Shown: positions 8,046 through 18,031, counted from the first letter of the stretch. The stretch is 64,000 bases of DNA from Streptomyces viridochromogenes (GCF_001270495.1 NZ_LGUR01000014.1:88547-152546), one strand, 5' to 3'. Translations and numbers: made by a program. The notes: generated from the sequence alone by a model not told the origin.

Positions 8046-9068
8046 TCAGAGCAGGTCGTTCACCAGCACGGCCGCCCCGTCGAAACGCCCTGCCCCGAGA
8101 TCCCGCAGCGCCTCGTCCGCGCCTGACAGCGGATAGGTGTGCGTCGTGGCGTGTACGGCGTGCTCGGCGGCGAGCGCCAGGAACTCCCGGCCGTCCTCGC
8201 GCGTGTTGGAGGTGACGCTGCGCAGCTGCTTCTCGTAGAACAGCTCGCCCTCGTAGCGCAGGGCCGGGACATCGGTGAGGTGAATGCCCGCGATCGCCAG
8301 CGTTCCGCCCCGGTCGAGGGCCCGCAGGGCCACCGGGACCAACTCACCGACCGGCGCGAACAGGATCGCGCTGTCCAGTGGTTCCGGCGGCATCTCGTAC
8401 GGGTCGCGCGCCGAGGCGGCACCCAGATCGAGCGCGAGCCTGCGCGCGGCCGCCCCGCGCGTGAGGACGTGCACGGTGGCGCCCTCGGCCATCGCCACCT
8501 GCGCGCACAGATGGGCGCTGCCTCCGAAGCCGTACAGTCCGAGCCGCCCGCCCGGCGGCAGTGCCGACCGTCGCAGGGCGCGATGCCCGATGATCCCGGC
8601 GCACAGCAGCGGCGCACACGACATGTCGTCCAGGGCGCCGGGCAGCCGGTAGGCGAACGCGGCCGGCACGGTCGTGTACTCGGCGTATCCACCGTCGGCG
8701 TCCCAGCCCGTGTACGACGAGGCCGGGCACAGGTTCTCCGCGCCCCGCGCGCAGTAGTCGCAGGTGCCGTCGGTCCGCCGCAGCCAGGCCACCCCGACCC
8801 GCTCGCCGACACCGAAGCCCTCCACCGCTGCCCCGCACCCCGCGACCACGCCGACGACCTCGTGCCCGGGCGTCACACCCGGCCGGCGCACCGGCAGGTC
8901 ACCCTCGGTGACATGCAGATCCGTACGGCACACTCCGCAGGCCCGCACGCGCACGAGCAGCTCGTCGTCCGCCGGCACCGGAACCGGCTTCTCGACGAGG
9001 CGCAGGGACTCCGCCTCGACCGGCCCCGGCTCGACCACCGACCACGCGCGCATCGTCCCGTCCGCCAT
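8046..9068 (-). CDS. Zinc-dependent alcohol dehydrogenase (AdhA-like, MDR superfamily)
   Basis: A 340-residue medium-chain dehydrogenase, expected to oxidise alcohols or reduce aldehydes with NAD(P). Catalytic-zinc ligands are in CGVCRTD and PGHEVVG; the structural zinc loop has [12 protein letters not shown]. The Rossmann glycine motif reads GLYGFGGSA, and GGYAEYT marks the domain junction. The start is the ATG at 9068; a second ATG five codons later (MRAWSV) is also possible. It lies upstream of the 2-MIB operon on the same strand but 303 bases separate them, so they are probably independent. The substrate is unknown. Confidence 0.9.
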   Translation of the reverse strand: MADGTMRAWSVVEPGPVEAESLRLVEKPVPVPADDELLVRVRACGVCRTDLHVTEGDLPVRRPGVTPGHEVVGVVAGCGAAVEGFGVGERVGVAWLRRTDGTCDYCARGAENLCPASSYTGWDADGGYAEYTTVPAAFAYRLPGALDDMSCAPLLCAGIIGHRALRRSALPPGGRLGLYGFGGSAHLCAQVAMAEGATVHVLTRGAAARRLALDLGAASARDPYEMPPEPLDSAILFAPVGELVPVALRALDRGGTLAIAGIHLTDVPALRYEGELFYEKQLRSVTSNTREDGREFLALAAEHAVHATTHTYPLSGADEALRDLGAGRFDGAAVLVNDLL

Positions 9069-9204
9069 ACCGTGTCCCGTCCGCCGACCGAGCCGCCGTC
9101 CACCCCAGTCTGGAACGGAACCGGGTATTCGGCGCGCGACCCGACTCCCCGGTGATTAGCGTAAGAACCCGGACAACTCGCCGATCCGGGAGAGGGCCGC
9201 AGCC

Positions 9205-10008
9205 ATGGCCGTGAAACCTGAGGGAACCCCTGTCTGGGCCGACGCGATGTTCACCGACATCGAGGGGGCCAAGAGCTTCTACGGCGACGTCCTCGGCTGG
9301 ACGTTCGGCGAGGAGTCGTCGGAGTACGGCAACTACACCCAGGCCAACGCGAACGGCAAGGCCGCCGCCGCGGTCGTCCCGCCCATGCCGGGCCAGGAGG
9401 GCCAGTCGCAGTGGTGTCTCTACTTCGCTTCCCCCGACGCCGCCGCCACCGCCGCCAGGATCCGCGAGAACGGCGGCGAGGTCCTGATGGAGCCGATGGC
9501 GGTCGGGGACTTCGGCAGCATGTGCCTGGCCCGCGACCCCGGCGGGGTCGTCTTCGGTGTGTGGCAGGCCGGCACCCATGAGGGCTTCGACGCGGAGATG
9601 CGGGAACCCGGAGCCTTCTGCTGGGCGGAGATCTTCACCCACGAGCCGGAGAAGTCCGACACCTTCTTCCCCGCCGTCTTCGGCTACGGGCAGCAGCAGA
9701 TGGAGGACGACGCGATTGACTTCCGCCTCTACACCCTCGGCGGCGAGACCATGGCCCTGGGCCGGATGAGGATGACGGACGACTTCCCGTCCGACGTCCC
9801 GCCGTGGATCAACGTGTACTTCAACGTCCCCGACTGCGACGACGCCGTCGCCAAGGCCACCAAGCTCGGCGCCGTCCTGCGCTTCGGCCCGATGAGCAGC
9901 CCGTTCGGCCGCTTCGCCGCACTGAGCGACCCCCAGGGCGCGAACTTCTCGGTGATCGACACCAGCACGACCGAGGGTGACATGCCCAAGCTCAGCGACG
10001 TCTCCTGA
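9205..10008 (+). CDS. VOC family protein with two glyoxalase-like domains
   Basis: A 267-residue protein built from two tandem VOC domains, about 8-125 and 135-255, resembling the mycobacterial CFP32/glyoxalase-like group. The first repeat starts with PVWADAMFTDIEGAKSFY and the second with GAFCWAEIFT; each ends in a DPxG motif (DPGG and DPQG). Substrate and reaction are unknown; members are annotated as hydroxylases or glyoxalase-like proteins by similarity only. The ATG follows GGGAGAGG. It is divergent from the alcohol dehydrogenase and 47 bases upstream of the RNase H gene. Confidence 0.87.
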   Translation: MAVKPEGTPVWADAMFTDIEGAKSFYGDVLGWTFGEESSEYGNYTQANANGKAAAAVVPPMPGQEGQSQWCLYFASPDAAATAARIRENGGEVLMEPMAVGDFGSMCLARDPGGVVFGVWQAGTHEGFDAEMREPGAFCWAEIFTHEPEKSDTFFPAVFGYGQQQMEDDAIDFRLYTLGGETMALGRMRMTDDFPSDVPPWINVYFNVPDCDDAVAKATKLGAVLRFGPMSSPFGRFAALSDPQGANFSVIDTSTTEGDMPKLSDVS

Positions 10009-10055
10009 CCGACTCCGCGACCGGGTACCGGGCCCGCGCATGGCATGATCGGCAC

Positions 10056-10733
10056 ATGGGTGAACGTGTTGTGGCCGCGTGCGACGGGGCTTCGAAGGGA
10101 AACCCCGGGCCGGCGGCCTGGGCCTGGGTCATCGCCGACGAGACGGAGACCCCGGCCCGCTGGGAGGCGGGACCGCTCGGCAGGGCCACCAACAACGTCG
10201 CGGAGCTCACCGCGCTCGAACGGCTGCTCACGGCGACGGACCCCGGCGTGGCGCTGGAGATCCGCATGGACTCGCAGTACGCCATGAAGGCCGTCACCAC
10301 CTGGCTGCCCGGCTGGAAGCGCAACGGCTGGAAGACATCCGCCGGCAAGCCGGTCGCCAACCAGGACCTGGTGGTGCGCATCGACGAACTGCTCGACGGC
10401 CGCACGGTCGAGTTCCGCTACGTCCCCGCCCACCAGGTCGACGGCGACCCGCTCAACGACTTCGCCGACCGCGCCGCCAGCCAGGCCGCCGTCGTGCAGG
10501 AGCCCGCCGGCAGCGGCCTCGGCTCCCCGGAGCCGCCGCCCTCCCCGGACACCCCCGCCAAGGCCCCCCGTCGCAAGACGGCGGCGCCCCGGAAGAACGG
10601 CAGCTCCTCGCGCACCATCAAGGCCAAGTTCCCCGGCCGCTGCCTCTGCGGGCGCGGCTACGCGGCGGGTGAGCCCATCACCAAGAACGCCCAGGGCTGG
10701 GGCCACCCGGAGTGCCGTACCGCAGAGGCATGA
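10056..10733 (+). CDS. rnhA: Ribonuclease HI with a C-terminal zinc-ribbon-like tail
   Basis: A 225-residue protein whose residues 1-145 form an RNase H fold that cuts the RNA strand of RNA:DNA hybrids. The catalytic acids are visible: Asp10 in CDGASKGNPG, Glu50 in NNVAELTAL, Asp72 in MDSQY and Asp138 in NDFADRA. Residues 148-190 are a Pro/Ala/Lys-rich linker. Residues 191-225 hold CLCG and HPEC plus GWGH, which look like a small zinc-binding module that ordinary RNase HI lacks. The tail may bind nucleic acid; this is inference. It is convergent with melC2. Confidence 0.88.
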   Translation: MGERVVAACDGASKGNPGPAAWAWVIADETETPARWEAGPLGRATNNVAELTALERLLTATDPGVALEIRMDSQYAMKAVTTWLPGWKRNGWKTSAGKPVANQDLVVRIDELLDGRTVEFRYVPAHQVDGDPLNDFADRAASQAAVVQEPAGSGLGSPEPPPSPDTPAKAPRRKTAAPRKNGSSSRTIKAKFPGRCLCGRGYAAGEPITKNAQGWGHPECRTAEA

Positions 10734-10761
10734 CGGCAGGCCCTGCGCCCCACTACGGGGT

Positions 10762-11586
10762 TCAGGCCGCGTCGAACGTGTAGTGCGCGGTGTGGTCCAG
10801 CAGGTCGGCCGGGCGCACGTCGTTCCACGGCTTCATCGTGTCGTTGATGTCGATCACGTTGGGTGTCCCGGCGGCCGGTACATAGCCGGAGCCGGGGTGC
10901 CGCCGCTGCCAGTCCGCCCACAGCCGGTCGATGTAGGCGTGGTGCAGCCAGAACACCGGGTCGTTCGGCGACACGCCGGTCGCCATCTGCCCGCCGACCC
11001 AGACGTGGACCCGGTTGTGCAGGTTGACGCCGCGCCAGCCCTCCAGATGGTTGCGGAAACCGTCCGACGCGCTGTTCCAGGGCGCCATGTCGTACGTCGG
11101 CATGGCGAGCACGGACTCCACCTCTGCCGGGGTCGGCAACTCCCGTACCGCGGTGCCGAGTGAGCGGCGCAGATACGTACGGCCGTCGACGCGGACATTG
11201 ATCGGCCAGTTGCCGGTCGACGCGGCGAACGGCCCGTCCATCACCCGCCCGTCCAGGCTGCGCCCGGTGCCGCCGAGGAAGTCGGGCGCCCACAGCGAGG
11301 ACCGTATCGAGCGGTCGGTGCTCCAGTCCCAGTACGGCAGCGCCACCGAGGCGTCCACCTCCTGCAACGCGCGCTCGAACTCGAGCAGGAATCTGCGGTG
11401 CCAGGGCAGGAAGGACGGTGAACGGTGGCCGACGCGCTCCCCGTTGTCGGTGTCACCGACGATGAAGGCGTTGTGGGTGGTGACGAACGCGTCGTAGCGG
11501 CCGCTGCGCTTCAACTCCAGGAGGGCGGCGACGAATCGGCGCTTCTCGTCGGCGGTCAGCAGGGCCTGGTTCTTGCGGACGGTCAT
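10762..11586 (-). CDS. melC2: Tyrosinase MelC2
   Basis: A 274-residue type-3 copper oxidase that converts monophenols to o-quinones in melanin synthesis. All six copper ligands are at the positions known from Streptomyces tyrosinase: His38, His54 and His63 for CuA, and His190, His194 and His216 for CuB. It has no signal peptide of its own and is carried out with MelC1. The ATG at 11586 gives the canonical MTVRKNQA start. It is the second gene of the melC operon, 34 bases after melC1. Confidence 0.96.
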   Translation of the reverse strand: MTVRKNQALLTADEKRRFVAALLELKRSGRYDAFVTTHNAFIVGDTDNGERVGHRSPSFLPWHRRFLLEFERALQEVDASVALPYWDWSTDRSIRSSLWAPDFLGGTGRSLDGRVMDGPFAASTGNWPINVRVDGRTYLRRSLGTAVRELPTPAEVESVLAMPTYDMAPWNSASDGFRNHLEGWRGVNLHNRVHVWVGGQMATGVSPNDPVFWLHHAYIDRLWADWQRRHPGSGYVPAAGTPNVIDINDTMKPWNDVRPADLLDHTAHYTFDAA

Positions 11587-11620
11587 GGTCGGGGGTGCTC
11601 CAAAGTGCGGGTGGGGCGGG

Positions 11621-11992
11621 TCAGTTGGCGGGGAAGGGGAGAAGCGCGGCGCCCTGGAGTTCGTCGACGGCGGCGCGGGCGGCGGCACGCGGGGTGGGTA
11701 CGGGGTCGTAGTGGCTGACGACGCTGATCCAGCTGCCGTCGGCGTTGCGCATCACATGCAGCTCCACTCCGTCGACGAACACGGCGTATCCGCCGCCGTG
11801 ATGGTGGTGGGCGCCGCCCGCGGCCGGGCCGCCCTGTATCCGGCGGCCCTTGTAGACCTCGTCGAAGGACGTCGGGCCGTGGTGGTCGGGTCCGGCGGCG
11901 GACGCGGTGAGGGCGGTGACCGCCGGGACGCCGGCCGCGGTGGCGAGGACCGCCGCGGCGGTGAGGGCACGGCGACGGCTGAGTTCCGGCAT
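11621..11992 (-). CDS. melC1: Tyrosinase cofactor (caddie protein) MelC1
   Basis: A 123-residue helper that delivers copper to MelC2 and takes it through the Tat pathway. The N-terminus has a twin-arginine signal ([10 protein letters not shown] followed by a hydrophobic, Ala-rich stretch to about residue 30). [20 protein letters not shown] carries the His-rich copper-handling loop and the conserved strand that inserts into the MelC2 active site. The ATG at 11992 follows a strong AGGAGG. It is first in the melC operon. Confidence 0.94.
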   Translation of the reverse strand: MPELSRRRALTAAAVLATAAGVPAVTALTASAAGPDHHGPTSFDEVYKGRRIQGGPAAGGAHHHHGGGYAVFVDGVELHVMRNADGSWISVVSHYDPVPTPRAAARAAVDELQGAALLPFPAN

Positions 11993-12338
11993 GCGGACCT
12001 CCTGGGTTTGTTCGATTGACGACTCCGCATGCCTATCCGGCCCGATGGGGGTGGGAGAAATCGGCAGGGAGTGGTTGGCTCCGATCCGGACAAGTGGGCA
12101 CATGTCGTGCATGTTTGAACCAAGATGATCTCGCCGTCAAAAGCGCCCCAGGGGCCCGGAAGGGGGAATTTCTTCTTCTCCGCATCGCTTTCCGGGTGGT
12201 CCTTGGCGGGCGGGTGTGCCGTCTGTGGTCTGTCTCACCCGTCGAAACTGGCGCGATCCGGAATGCCGCGGCTGAGCGCCCCTGCCTTGCTACCCTGCGA
12301 GGTGATATGACCGTTTTAGACCATTTCTAGGGGTGCGT
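11993..12338. other. Divergent intergenic region between melC1 and the flavin hydroxylase
   Basis: These 346 bases hold no convincing gene. Short open frames on the plus strand lack coding character and a ribosome site. The region must carry promoters for melC on the minus strand and for the hydroxylase on the plus strand, but no clear hexamer pair was found. A TAGACCA half-site resembling a DasR element lies near 12315; it is only a partial match. Confidence 0.4.
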
Positions 12339-13550
12339 GTGAAGGTCGCCTGCATCGGTGGTGGGCCCGCCGGCCTGTATCTCTCGATCCTGCTGAAGCT
12401 GCGGGATCCGTCCCACGACATCACCGTTTACGAGCGCAACCCGGAGGGCTCCACCTATGGCTGGGGCGTCACCTACTGGCGCGGACTGCTCGACCGGCTG
12501 TGCGAGCACGACCCCGTGTCCGCTCGCGTCATCGAGGAGAACTCGGTCCGCTGGAGCGAGGGCGTCGCCCACGTCCGGGGGCGGACGACCCGCCGGCCCG
12601 GCGACGCGGGGTACGGCATCGGCCGCCACCGGCTGCTGGAGATCCTCGCCGAACGCGCCCGCTCGCTGGGCGTACGGCTGGAGTACGAGCAGGAGATCAC
12701 ACCGGGGAACCTGCCGGCCGCCGACCTGGTCGTGGCGAGCGACGGAGTCCACAGCGCCCTGCGCACCCGGTACGCCGACCACTTCGGTACGGAGACCAAG
12801 GCCGGCCGCAACCGCTTCATCTGGCTCGGCACCAGCAAGGCCTTCGATGCCTTCACCTTCTCCTTCGTCGAGTCGGGGCACGGCTGGATCTGGTGCTACG
12901 GCTACGGCTTCGGCCCCGATGCCGGGACCTTCGTCGTCGAATGCGCCCCCGAGACCTGGACCGGCCTCGGCCTCGACACCGCGTCCGAGGCCGACGCCCT
13001 GGCCGTGCTGGAGAAGGTCTTCGCCGGAGTCCTCGACGGCCACCCCCTCATGGGCCGCTCCGGCGTCGACGGCAAGGCACAGTGGCAGACCTTCCGCACC
13101 CTGACCAACCGCACCTGGTACCGCGGCAACCTCGTCCTGCTGGGCGACGCCGCGCACACCACCCACTACTCCATCGGCGCCGGCACCACCCTGGCCGTGG
13201 AGGACGCCGCCGCCCTCGCCGGCGCGCTGCACGAGCACGCCGCCCTCCCACAGGCCCTCGCCCACTACCAACAGCATCGCCAGCAGGCCCTGTTGTCCAT
13301 CCAGAGCGCGGCCCACTACAGCGCCCGGTGGTACGAGAACCTGCCCCGCTACATCCATCTGCCCCCGCAGCAGATGTTCGCCCTGCTCGGCCAGCGCCAC
13401 TCGCCCCTGCTGCCCCATGTGCCGCCGCAGCTGTACTACCGGCTCGACCGGGCGGCCGGGCAGTCGGAGGCGTGGCGCCGCCTCAAGCACTGGGTGGGAC
13501 TGAAGGTCGCGCGCACCGTGCACGCCAGGGCTCTGGCCTCCGGCAGATGA
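12339..13550 (+). CDS. FAD-dependent aromatic hydroxylase (salicylyl/anthraniloyl-CoA monooxygenase-like)
   Basis: A 403-residue group A flavoprotein monooxygenase that would insert oxygen into an aromatic ring using NAD(P)H. The dinucleotide motif GGGPAGLY is at the N-terminus, RHRLL follows in the FAD domain, and GDAAHTTHYSIGAG is the second FAD motif. The start region (GLYLSILLKLRDPSHDITVYERN region) resembles the flavin domain of salicylyl-CoA 5-hydroxylase and 2-aminobenzoyl-CoA monooxygenases rather than classical PHBH. The GTG at 12339 was chosen over the one at 12333 because AGGGG then has proper spacing. No CoA ligase lies next to it, so the substrate is open. Confidence 0.82.
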   Translation: MKVACIGGGPAGLYLSILLKLRDPSHDITVYERNPEGSTYGWGVTYWRGLLDRLCEHDPVSARVIEENSVRWSEGVAHVRGRTTRRPGDAGYGIGRHRLLEILAERARSLGVRLEYEQEITPGNLPAADLVVASDGVHSALRTRYADHFGTETKAGRNRFIWLGTSKAFDAFTFSFVESGHGWIWCYGYGFGPDAGTFVVECAPETWTGLGLDTASEADALAVLEKVFAGVLDGHPLMGRSGVDGKAQWQTFRTLTNRTWYRGNLVLLGDAAHTTHYSIGAGTTLAVEDAAALAGALHEHAALPQALAHYQQHRQQALLSIQSAAHYSARWYENLPRYIHLPPQQMFALLGQRHSPLLPHVPPQLYYRLDRAAGQSEAWRRLKHWVGLKVARTVHARALASGR

Positions 13551-13560
13551 CCGCCGCACC

Positions 13561-15247
13561 TCACCGGAACAGCCGGTCGAGGAAGGCGTTGCCGAACACG
13601 CCGTGCGGGTCGAGCCGGTCCAGAGTCCCGGAAGCCACGCCCCACACGTCCTCCCCGAAGGTGCTGGGCACCACCGTGCCCAGCACCTCACCGTCGCTCC
13701 AGGCGGCGTCCCGCGTGTAGGCCCAGCCCTTCGACCACTCGACCCGCGTCATGGCGTACTCGCCGTCGAAGGTGCGCAGCAGGAACCGCTCGATCTGGCT
13801 CAGGAACGCCTCCGCATGCGGGGTCCCGGGCAGCGACAGAATGTTCAGCCACACGACGGTGTCCCACTCCGGACGGTCGCCGCGCGGCCTGAGCGCCGAC
13901 AGGAGCGGGGTCTGCGCCCCGTCCACGCCGACGTGCGCCGGATCCTCGATGCCCGTCACCCGGATCTCCACCGAACCGTTGACCGGGAACTGCCCCCGGT
14001 CGGCGTACGCCGTGAGCCGCTCCCGGTAGAACGCGGTGAACTCGGCGACCACGCGCTGCACTTGGTCCCTGCTGGTCAGCACCCCGTAGCCGTTCGTGGC
14101 GATCCGCAGCGTCGTCGGCCGCAGATACAGCAGCGTGTTCTTGGACGGCCCCCAGAGGTCTGCCGACAGTGTCGCCACCAGCCCGAGCGCGGCCACGTCG
14201 TACTGCGCGTTGCCGAGCACCGGCGCCAGATACCAGGCCCCGTCCGACACCATCCGCCCGACCAGGTCCGCGACCGGGGTCGGGACGCTGTCGGAGAACG
14301 GGTAGTTGTACGGCGTCCGCGCGTGCCGTGAGGTCAGCGGCCGGGTGGGCGAGACGCTCCACACCTTCAGCCACGGGTACTCGGTGAACGCGAACCAGAT
14401 CGCCTCGACGCGCCCGGCCCGGTCGAGGAAGCTCGCGAGGGTGCGTCCGCCGGTGCCGGGCGCCGCGAAGAGCTCGCCGGCCGGGATGTCCGTACGGCTG
14501 ACACACCGCAGGTCGGTGTTCGCGCCCACGCGCAGTACGACTTCGGTGACCAGGGCACGGCCCAGATGGGCGAGCAGGGCGGCGCAGTCCGGCTCGTCAC
14601 GGTCGTACGTCCGCAGCACGTAGGCCCCACTGGCCTCGTCCCAGACGACGGCCGTCAGCGACAGCACGAGATTGCTCAGCGAGCCGTACGTGTGCCCGGG
14701 CAGCCGCTCCTCGCCCCGTGCCGGTACGGCGGTGCCGTGCGCGTCGATGGCCAGGGCACCGCCGAGCGTGAGGTTGCCGGGTGCGGGCGGTGGTGACGCC
14801 CAGGCCGTACTCCTCCAGGTAGGTGAGCAGGGCCTCCAGGGTGACGCCGGTGCCGGCGCGCACGGACGTCGGCGACTGAAGGGTCAGGCCGGTGAGACGG
14901 GCGGCGGTGTCCACGAGGAGGACCGGCGCGTCCGACGGGGTGCCCGGCGTGATCGTCAGCGGTGACCAGCCGTGCGAGGAACCCCGGGCGCGAACCCTCC
15001 AGCCGTGCCGCCAGGCCCAGTTGACGACGGCGAGCACCTGCTCCGGGCCGTCCGGCGCACAGGCCCACAGCCCGTCGGCGGTGATCTCGCCGACCCAGTT
15101 GCGGTACGCCGAGCGGTACAGCGCCACGTCAGTCGGGAAGTCCGGCAACTCCTCGGCGGCGACGGCCGGATCCGCCGGGAGAAGAGTCGGTGCGGCCGCC
15201 AGCGCGGCGGCGCGGAGGAAGCCCCTGCGGGTGAAGTCGTCGGTCAC
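13561..15247 (-). pseudogene. Cholesterol-oxidase-like FAD oxidase (vanillyl-alcohol-oxidase type), frameshifted
   Basis: Two overlapping frames together encode one protein of about 560 residues. The first (15247 to about 14785) has a Tat signal (TRRGFLRAAA) and an FAD_binding_4 domain beginning around CAPDGPEQV with RARGSSHGWSP as the covalent-FAD-type loop. The second (about 14785 to 13561) continues with APGNLTLGGALAIDAHG, then a substrate-binding domain containing PYNYPFSD, typical of bacterial type II cholesterol oxidases. The frame changes at about 14785 in GCCCGCACCC, requiring one base less or two more. Both sides keep full coding character, so the damage is recent or a sequence error. 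If intact it would be an exported sterol/alcohol oxidase. Downstream it is convergent with the flavin hydroxylase. Confidence 0.8.
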
Positions 15248-15384
15248 GGGCTCACGCTAGGGATCGCCTTGACAGCCACCGCGGGCCTGTCGAACTGATT
15301 CACCCGTGTGAGTGACGGATTCACAGGTAACGGGACGGAGGGGCCCGTTCCGCGCACGCGGATGACGAATGACACACTGACGCC

Positions 15385-16368
15385 ATGGACGAGCGTGTAA
15401 TCGATAGGTCGGGCCGGCGGGCATCCGTCGTCGGACTGGGGACGTGGCAGCTGGGCGCCGACTGGGGAGACGTCGACGACAAGGAAGCCCTGGCGGTGCT
15501 GGACGCGGCGGTCGAGTCGGGGGTGACCTTCTTCGACACCGCCGACGTGTACGGCGACGGGCGCAGCGAGCAGACCATCGCCGCGTTCCTGCGCGGCAGG
15601 CCCGACCTGGACATCTTCGTGGCGACCAAGATGGGCCGCCGCGTCGACCAGATCCCCGAGAACTACGTTCTCGACAACTTCCGCACCTGGAACGACCGTT
15701 CGCGACGCAACCTCGGCGTCGACCGCCTCGACCTGGTCCAGCTGCACTGCCCGCCGACGCCCGTCTACTCGACGGACGAGGTGTTCGACGCCCTGGACAC
15801 CCTGGTCGCGGAGGAGCGCATCGCCCAGTACGGCGTCAGCGTGGAGACCTGCGAGGAGGCGCTGACGGCGATCGCCCGCCCCGGCGTCGCGAGCGTGCAG
15901 ATCATCCTCAACGCGTTCCGTATGAAGCCCCTGCGCGAGGTGCTGCCCGCCGCTCAGGAGGCGGGTGTCGGCATCATCGCGCGCGTGCCCCTCGCCTCCG
16001 GCCTGCTGTCGGGGAAGTACACCAAGGACACCGTCTTCCCCTCGAACGACCACCGCACCTACAACCGGCACGGCGAGTCCTTCGACCAGGGCGAGACCTT
16101 CTCCGGCGTCGACTACGAGTCCGGTGTGGAGGCGGCCGTCGAGTTCGCCGCCCTGGCCCCCGAGGGCTTCACGCCGGCCCAGCTGGCGCTGCGCTGGATC
16201 ATCCAGCAGCCCGGCGTGACCACCGTGATCCCCGGGGCCCGCTCACCCGAGCAGGCCCGCGCCAACGCGGCCGCCGCCGCGCTGCCGGAGCTGTCCGAGG
16301 AGACGCTCACCGCGATCCGGGACCTCTACGACCGGCGCATCAAGGACCAGGTCGAAAGCCGCTGGTAG
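15385..16368 (+). CDS. Aldo/keto reductase
   Basis: A 327-residue NADPH-dependent oxidoreductase with the (beta/alpha)8 fold. The catalytic tetrad is visible: Asp51 and Tyr56 in DTADVYGDG, Lys82 in ATKMG and His121 in LVQLHCPP. GARSPEQARAN near 290 is the coenzyme-binding block. Length is normal for the YajO/Tas-type branch. The start ATG follows a modest upstream region. It is divergent from the cholesterol-oxidase-like gene; the substrate is unknown. Confidence 0.92.
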   Translation: MDERVIDRSGRRASVVGLGTWQLGADWGDVDDKEALAVLDAAVESGVTFFDTADVYGDGRSEQTIAAFLRGRPDLDIFVATKMGRRVDQIPENYVLDNFRTWNDRSRRNLGVDRLDLVQLHCPPTPVYSTDEVFDALDTLVAEERIAQYGVSVETCEEALTAIARPGVASVQIILNAFRMKPLREVLPAAQEAGVGIIARVPLASGLLSGKYTKDTVFPSNDHRTYNRHGESFDQGETFSGVDYESGVEAAVEFAALAPEGFTPAQLALRWIIQQPGVTTVIPGARSPEQARANAAAAALPELSEETLTAIRDLYDRRIKDQVESRW

Positions 16369-16451
16369 ACGCGTGCGGCTCCGGGGCGGCCACCACGCCG
16401 CTCCCGGAGCCCGCCCGTTTGAGCGCTCGGGGCCGGGGATACCCGGCCCGC

Positions 16452-16934
16452 ATGACCGAGAAGGAAAGACGGACCGGGCGCGACGAGACCGAGGACGAGC
16501 GTGCCGACCGCATGTGGGGCGAGCTCATCCAGGAGGTCCGGGTGGCCCAGATGGGCGTCCAGATCCTGTTCGGCTTCCTGCTCACCGTCGTCTTCACGCC
16601 GAAGTACGACACCCTCGACGACACGGACCAGACCATCTACATCGTGACGGTCGTGCTGGGCGCCGCCGCCACCGGAGCGCTGATCGGTCCCGTCTCCCTG
16701 CACCGTCTGGTGTCAGGGCGGCGCATCAAACCGAAGGCGGTGGAGTGGGCGTCCCGGCTGACCTTCGTCGGCCTGATCCTGCTCCTCGCCACGACGGCGT
16801 GCTCGCTCCTGCTGATCCTGCGGGTCGCCACCCACGACGGCTATGTGCCCTACCTGGTCACGGGCGTGGTCCTCTGGTACCTGGTGTGCTGGTTCGCGGT
16901 GCCGCTGTGGACACGCCACCGCCACACGGAGTGA
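16452..16934 (+). CDS. Small four-helix membrane protein (DUF6328-type)
   Basis: A 160-residue integral membrane protein. A charged N-terminus (about 1-35, rich in Glu/Arg) precedes four hydrophobic segments at roughly 37-53, 65-85, 105-125 and 133-150. The motif WGELIQEVRVAQ before the first helix and FTPKYDTLDD after it match the DUF6328 family as I recall it. Function is unknown. It begins 84 bases after the aldo/keto reductase; the ribosome site is poor. Confidence 0.75.
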   Translation: MTEKERRTGRDETEDERADRMWGELIQEVRVAQMGVQILFGFLLTVVFTPKYDTLDDTDQTIYIVTVVLGAAATGALIGPVSLHRLVSGRRIKPKAVEWASRLTFVGLILLLATTACSLLLILRVATHDGYVPYLVTGVVLWYLVCWFAVPLWTRHRHTE

Positions 16935-16992
16935 GTGGCACGGAGCGGGCGGTGGCGCTTGAGCGGCGGCGCTTCGGCGGGTAGGAGGACGG

Positions 16993-18031
16993 CTACTGCC
17001 GCGCCGCGTCACCCTGCGCACCGCGCAGGGCCGTGATGCATGTGGAGATGGCCTGCTGGAGTTCCTCCAACTGCTGCACCATGTCGTCCTCGACGAACTC
17101 CTGCACATCGTCGAAGGTCAGCTCCTCGAAGACCTTCGTCGCCCGCTGCAGGCTGTTGTAGAACTTCGTCCGCCGTTCCTGCACCCGCAGCTCCGGGTCG
17201 GCCTCCACGGTCTCGGCGACGAGGGTCTTCATGGTGTCGAAGGCCTCGTTGGCCCACTCGCCGGTGTCCTCGTTGTCCTCGAGCTCCTCGATGAGCGACA
17301 GATGCCGCTCGGCCTCCTGGCGCAGGTCCAGCGGGGCGTCGACGGTCTGCCCGGCCGGGGTCTTGATCTGGCCGGACTCGGCGATCTGGCGTACATAGCC
17401 GATCCGGTCGGCCGCCCGGCTCTCCGTCGCGACGGCCTTCTTCAGGTCGTCGGTGCGTACGACGTCCCGCGCCAACTCGGCCTGAAGGTCCGGGTCCTCG
17501 CGAACCCGGTCCAGCAGCGCCTGGCGGGCCGCGCGCGGTCGAGGGGTCGGCGAGGATCGCGGCGCGCAGCGCGGTGGGGTTCTCGGCGACCTCCAGGGCC
17601 TTCGTCGGGCGGATGCCCTCGGCCTCGGCGGCCTCGGTGATGGCGGTGCCCCGCTCGGAGGTGGCGCTGTTGCGGGAGACGTAGTAGCTGAGCCACACGT
17701 CGGCGTCCGGCAGCTCCACCTCCTGGCCCGGCGCGAGCGCCTCGAAGTGCGGGACGAGGCCGTCGTCGGCGGCCCGGTCCCAGGCCCTGTAGTAGCGCAT
17801 GACACGCTCGGGGGAGCACCCGGCGAGCTCGGCGAACTCCTTCGCGGACACCTTCGGCGTCTCACCCGCGCTCTGCCCGCCGGGCCGCACACTGCGCGCC
17901 ACCATCAGGCCGAAGGCCCACCCTCCGGTCCGCGCGTAGACCCCGAACTCGCGCGCGTCCCGGGCGACGAGATCGGACGACGGGGTCTGGGGCGAAGGGG
18001 ACGTCTCGGGCGGGACGAACGCCAGTGTCAC
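16993..18031 (-). pseudogene. DNA-binding-like protein with HTH-type segment, frameshifted
   Basis: Two frames together encode about 346 residues. The first (18031 to about 17535, GTG start with GGAG upstream) contains VSAKEFAELAGCSPERVMRY, which looks like a helix-turn-helix, followed by YRAWDRAADDGLVP. The second (about 17535 to 16993) is acidic and helical and ends in LQQAISTCITALRG. The switch falls in the alternating run GCGCGCG at 17531-17537, consistent with a two-base loss or one-base gain. Similar proteins are common in Streptomyces, but I do not recognise a characterised function. The run is a typical spot for sequencing slips, so the gene may be intact in the organism. Confidence 0.7.

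Noticed and set aside
10733..10762. Terminator between rnhA and melC2
   Set aside because: Only a 4-5-bp C/G stem is visible, too weak to list.
12305..12326. Second possible DasR element upstream of the flavin hydroxylase
   Set aside because: Only the right half (TAGACCA) matches well; the left half is poor and no promoter hexamers surround it.
12016..12330. Open frame of about 100 codons between melC1 and the flavin hydroxylase
   Set aside because: No ribosome site, no recognisable domain, atypical codon-position bias; it lies in a divergent promoter region.
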